Shown here piece after piece: positions 4,694-5,435 of a DNA stretch of 5,435 nt (its first letter is position 1; every line of letters starts with the position of its first letter). This DNA comes from Candidatus Martarchaeota archaeon. GTDB taxonomy: Archaea > Micrarchaeota > Micrarchaeia > Micrarchaeales > CABMGC01. Below the pieces are notes generated by a model. That model was not told the origin of the DNA. It saw only the letters and a program-made list of their open reading frames with translations, and searched no databases. Position numbers and translations under genes: made by a program. The stretch lies in the NCBI GenBank assembly GCA_023485825.1, contig JAMCZF010000021.1, forward strand, positions 1 to 5,435. Direction: 5' to 3'.

Positions 4694-5435
4694 ATGGCTG
4701 AAAAGGTCATAATCATAGGGTCAGGGCCGGCAGGCCTATCTGCTGCGATATACACCGCGAGGGAGGACTTCGGGCCGCTGGTGATAACGGGCACAAAGGG
4801 CGGCGGGCAGCTTGAGCTGACCACAGTTGTAGAGAACTACCCCGGGTTTCCAGAGGGAATAGACGGGCCTGTTCTTATACAGAAGCTGAAGGCGCAGGCG
4901 CAGAGGTTCGGCGCAAGGTTTGTCGAAGAGGATCTGAGCGACGTGGACTTCACGGCAAGGCCGCTGAGGGTCATGGCCGGCGGCAAGACATATGAAGCAG
5001 ACACGGTCATAATAGCCACAGGCGCGAACGCGAAGTGGCTCGGCATCGAGTCGGAAAAGAGGTTCATAGGCAGGGGCGTATCTAGTTGCGGCACATGCGA
5101 CGGCCCATTCTTCAAGAACAAGAACGTGATTGTTGTAGGCGGAGGGGACACCGCCATGGAGGACGCTATATTCATCACTAAGTTCGCCAGTTCGGTGACG
5201 GTGGTCCACAGGCGCGAACAGCTGCGCGCCAGCAAGATAATGCAGGACCATGCAAGGTCGAACCCGAAGATAAGGTTCATGCTCAACACCACAATCGATG
5301 AGATACTCGGGGACCAGAAGGTAACCGGGGTTAGGCTCAAGGACACAGTAACTGGAAAGACTACGGAGATGCCGATTGACGGGGTGTTCATAGCCATAGG
5401 CTATTCACCAAACACCGCGATGCTGAGGGGGAAGC
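4694..5435 (+). CDS. trxB: Thioredoxin reductase (FAD/NADPH-dependent), 3' end outside the window
   Basis: It transfers electrons from NADPH through FAD and a redox disulfide to thioredoxin, or to another small disulfide carrier, in the cytoplasm. The 247 visible residues are about three quarters of the usual 310-320. The N-terminal FAD site is GSGPAG (9-14), followed by GGGQLELTTVVENYPGFP (36-53), which is typical of low-molecular-weight thioredoxin reductases. The second FAD-domain signature ATG is at 108-110. The redox centre is C132-G-T-C135 followed by DGPFF. The NADPH-binding loop is GGGDTAMEDA (149-158), and HRREQLR (172-178) supplies the basic residues that bind the 2'-phosphate, which favours NADPH over NADH. 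GVFIAIGYSPN (230-240) begins the return to the FAD domain, and the window ends shortly after it. CGTC differs from the common bacterial CATC/CAVC by small residues only. The gene is divergent from the metallo-hydrolase and is probably driven by the TATA element at 4644-4650. Confidence 0.95.
   Translation, partial: MAEKVIIIGSGPAGLSAAIYTAREDFGPLVITGTKGGGQLELTTVVENYPGFPEGIDGPVLIQKLKAQAQRFGARFVEEDLSDVDFTARPLRVMAGGKTYEADTVIIATGANAKWLGIESEKRFIGRGVSSCGTCDGPFFKNKNVIVVGGGDTAMEDAIFITKFASSVTVVHRREQLRASKIMQDHARSNPKIRFMLNTTIDEILGDQKVTGVRLKDTVTGKTTEMPIDGVFIAIGYSPNTAMLRGK

Noticed and set aside
4736..5397. Long minus-strand frames across thioredoxin reductase
   Set aside because: Antisense shadows of a clearly recognisable thioredoxin reductase.
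1..5435. tRNA, rRNA or CRISPR arrays
   Set aside because: No cloverleaf-like gap, conserved rRNA segment or regularly spaced direct repeat was seen; almost all of the window is coding.

Overview
The window is archaeal. It encodes transcription initiation factor B (TFB). Promoters are of the BRE/TATA type (GAAAGA followed by TTTAAAAA), Shine-Dalgarno sequences are of the GGTGA type, AGG and ATA codons are heavily used for Arg and Ile, and T-rich tracts take the place of bacterial terminators. Gene content (a compact malic enzyme, a beta-CASP-like metallo-beta-lactamase nuclease, a thioredoxin reductase and small orphan membrane proteins) and tight packing would suit a small-genome lineage such as DPANN/Micrarchaeota. 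That placement is an inference from style and is not proved by any marker here.

Layout. Positions 1-141 (minus) hold the start of an AT-richer gene (about 41% G+C against roughly 55-60% in the genes beside it). Its visible end resembles the N-terminal helix-turn-helix of an archaeal transposase/integrase. Between it and the next gene lie two copies of GAAAGATTTAAA, 47 bp apart, that read as BRE/TATA modules; the distal copy sits in a 20-bp inverted repeat. From 251 to 2944 (plus) there is a tight three-gene unit: tfb, a small signal-peptide/one-TM protein dense in N-glycosylation sequons, and a malic enzyme. The gaps are 8 nt and then an 8-nt overlap. A convergent intergenic stretch of 200 bp follows, with an 8-bp inverted repeat and a T-rich tract (minus strand) that probably ends the next gene. 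The minus strand then carries a four-TM orphan protein (3145-3519) with its own promoter and a metallo-beta-lactamase/beta-CASP-type hydrolase (3620-4612). A short divergent gap at 4613-4693 contains a symmetrical TATATA element that could serve both this hydrolase and thioredoxin reductase (4694 to the window edge, plus strand, about three quarters of the gene).

Functionally this looks mostly like core cell machinery: transcription initiation, malate/pyruvate interconversion, nucleic-acid processing and NADPH-dependent disulfide reduction. The parts without an obvious family are the sequon-rich membrane protein inside the tfb operon and the four-TM protein. I see no CRISPR array, tRNA or rRNA, and no clearly new multi-gene system.
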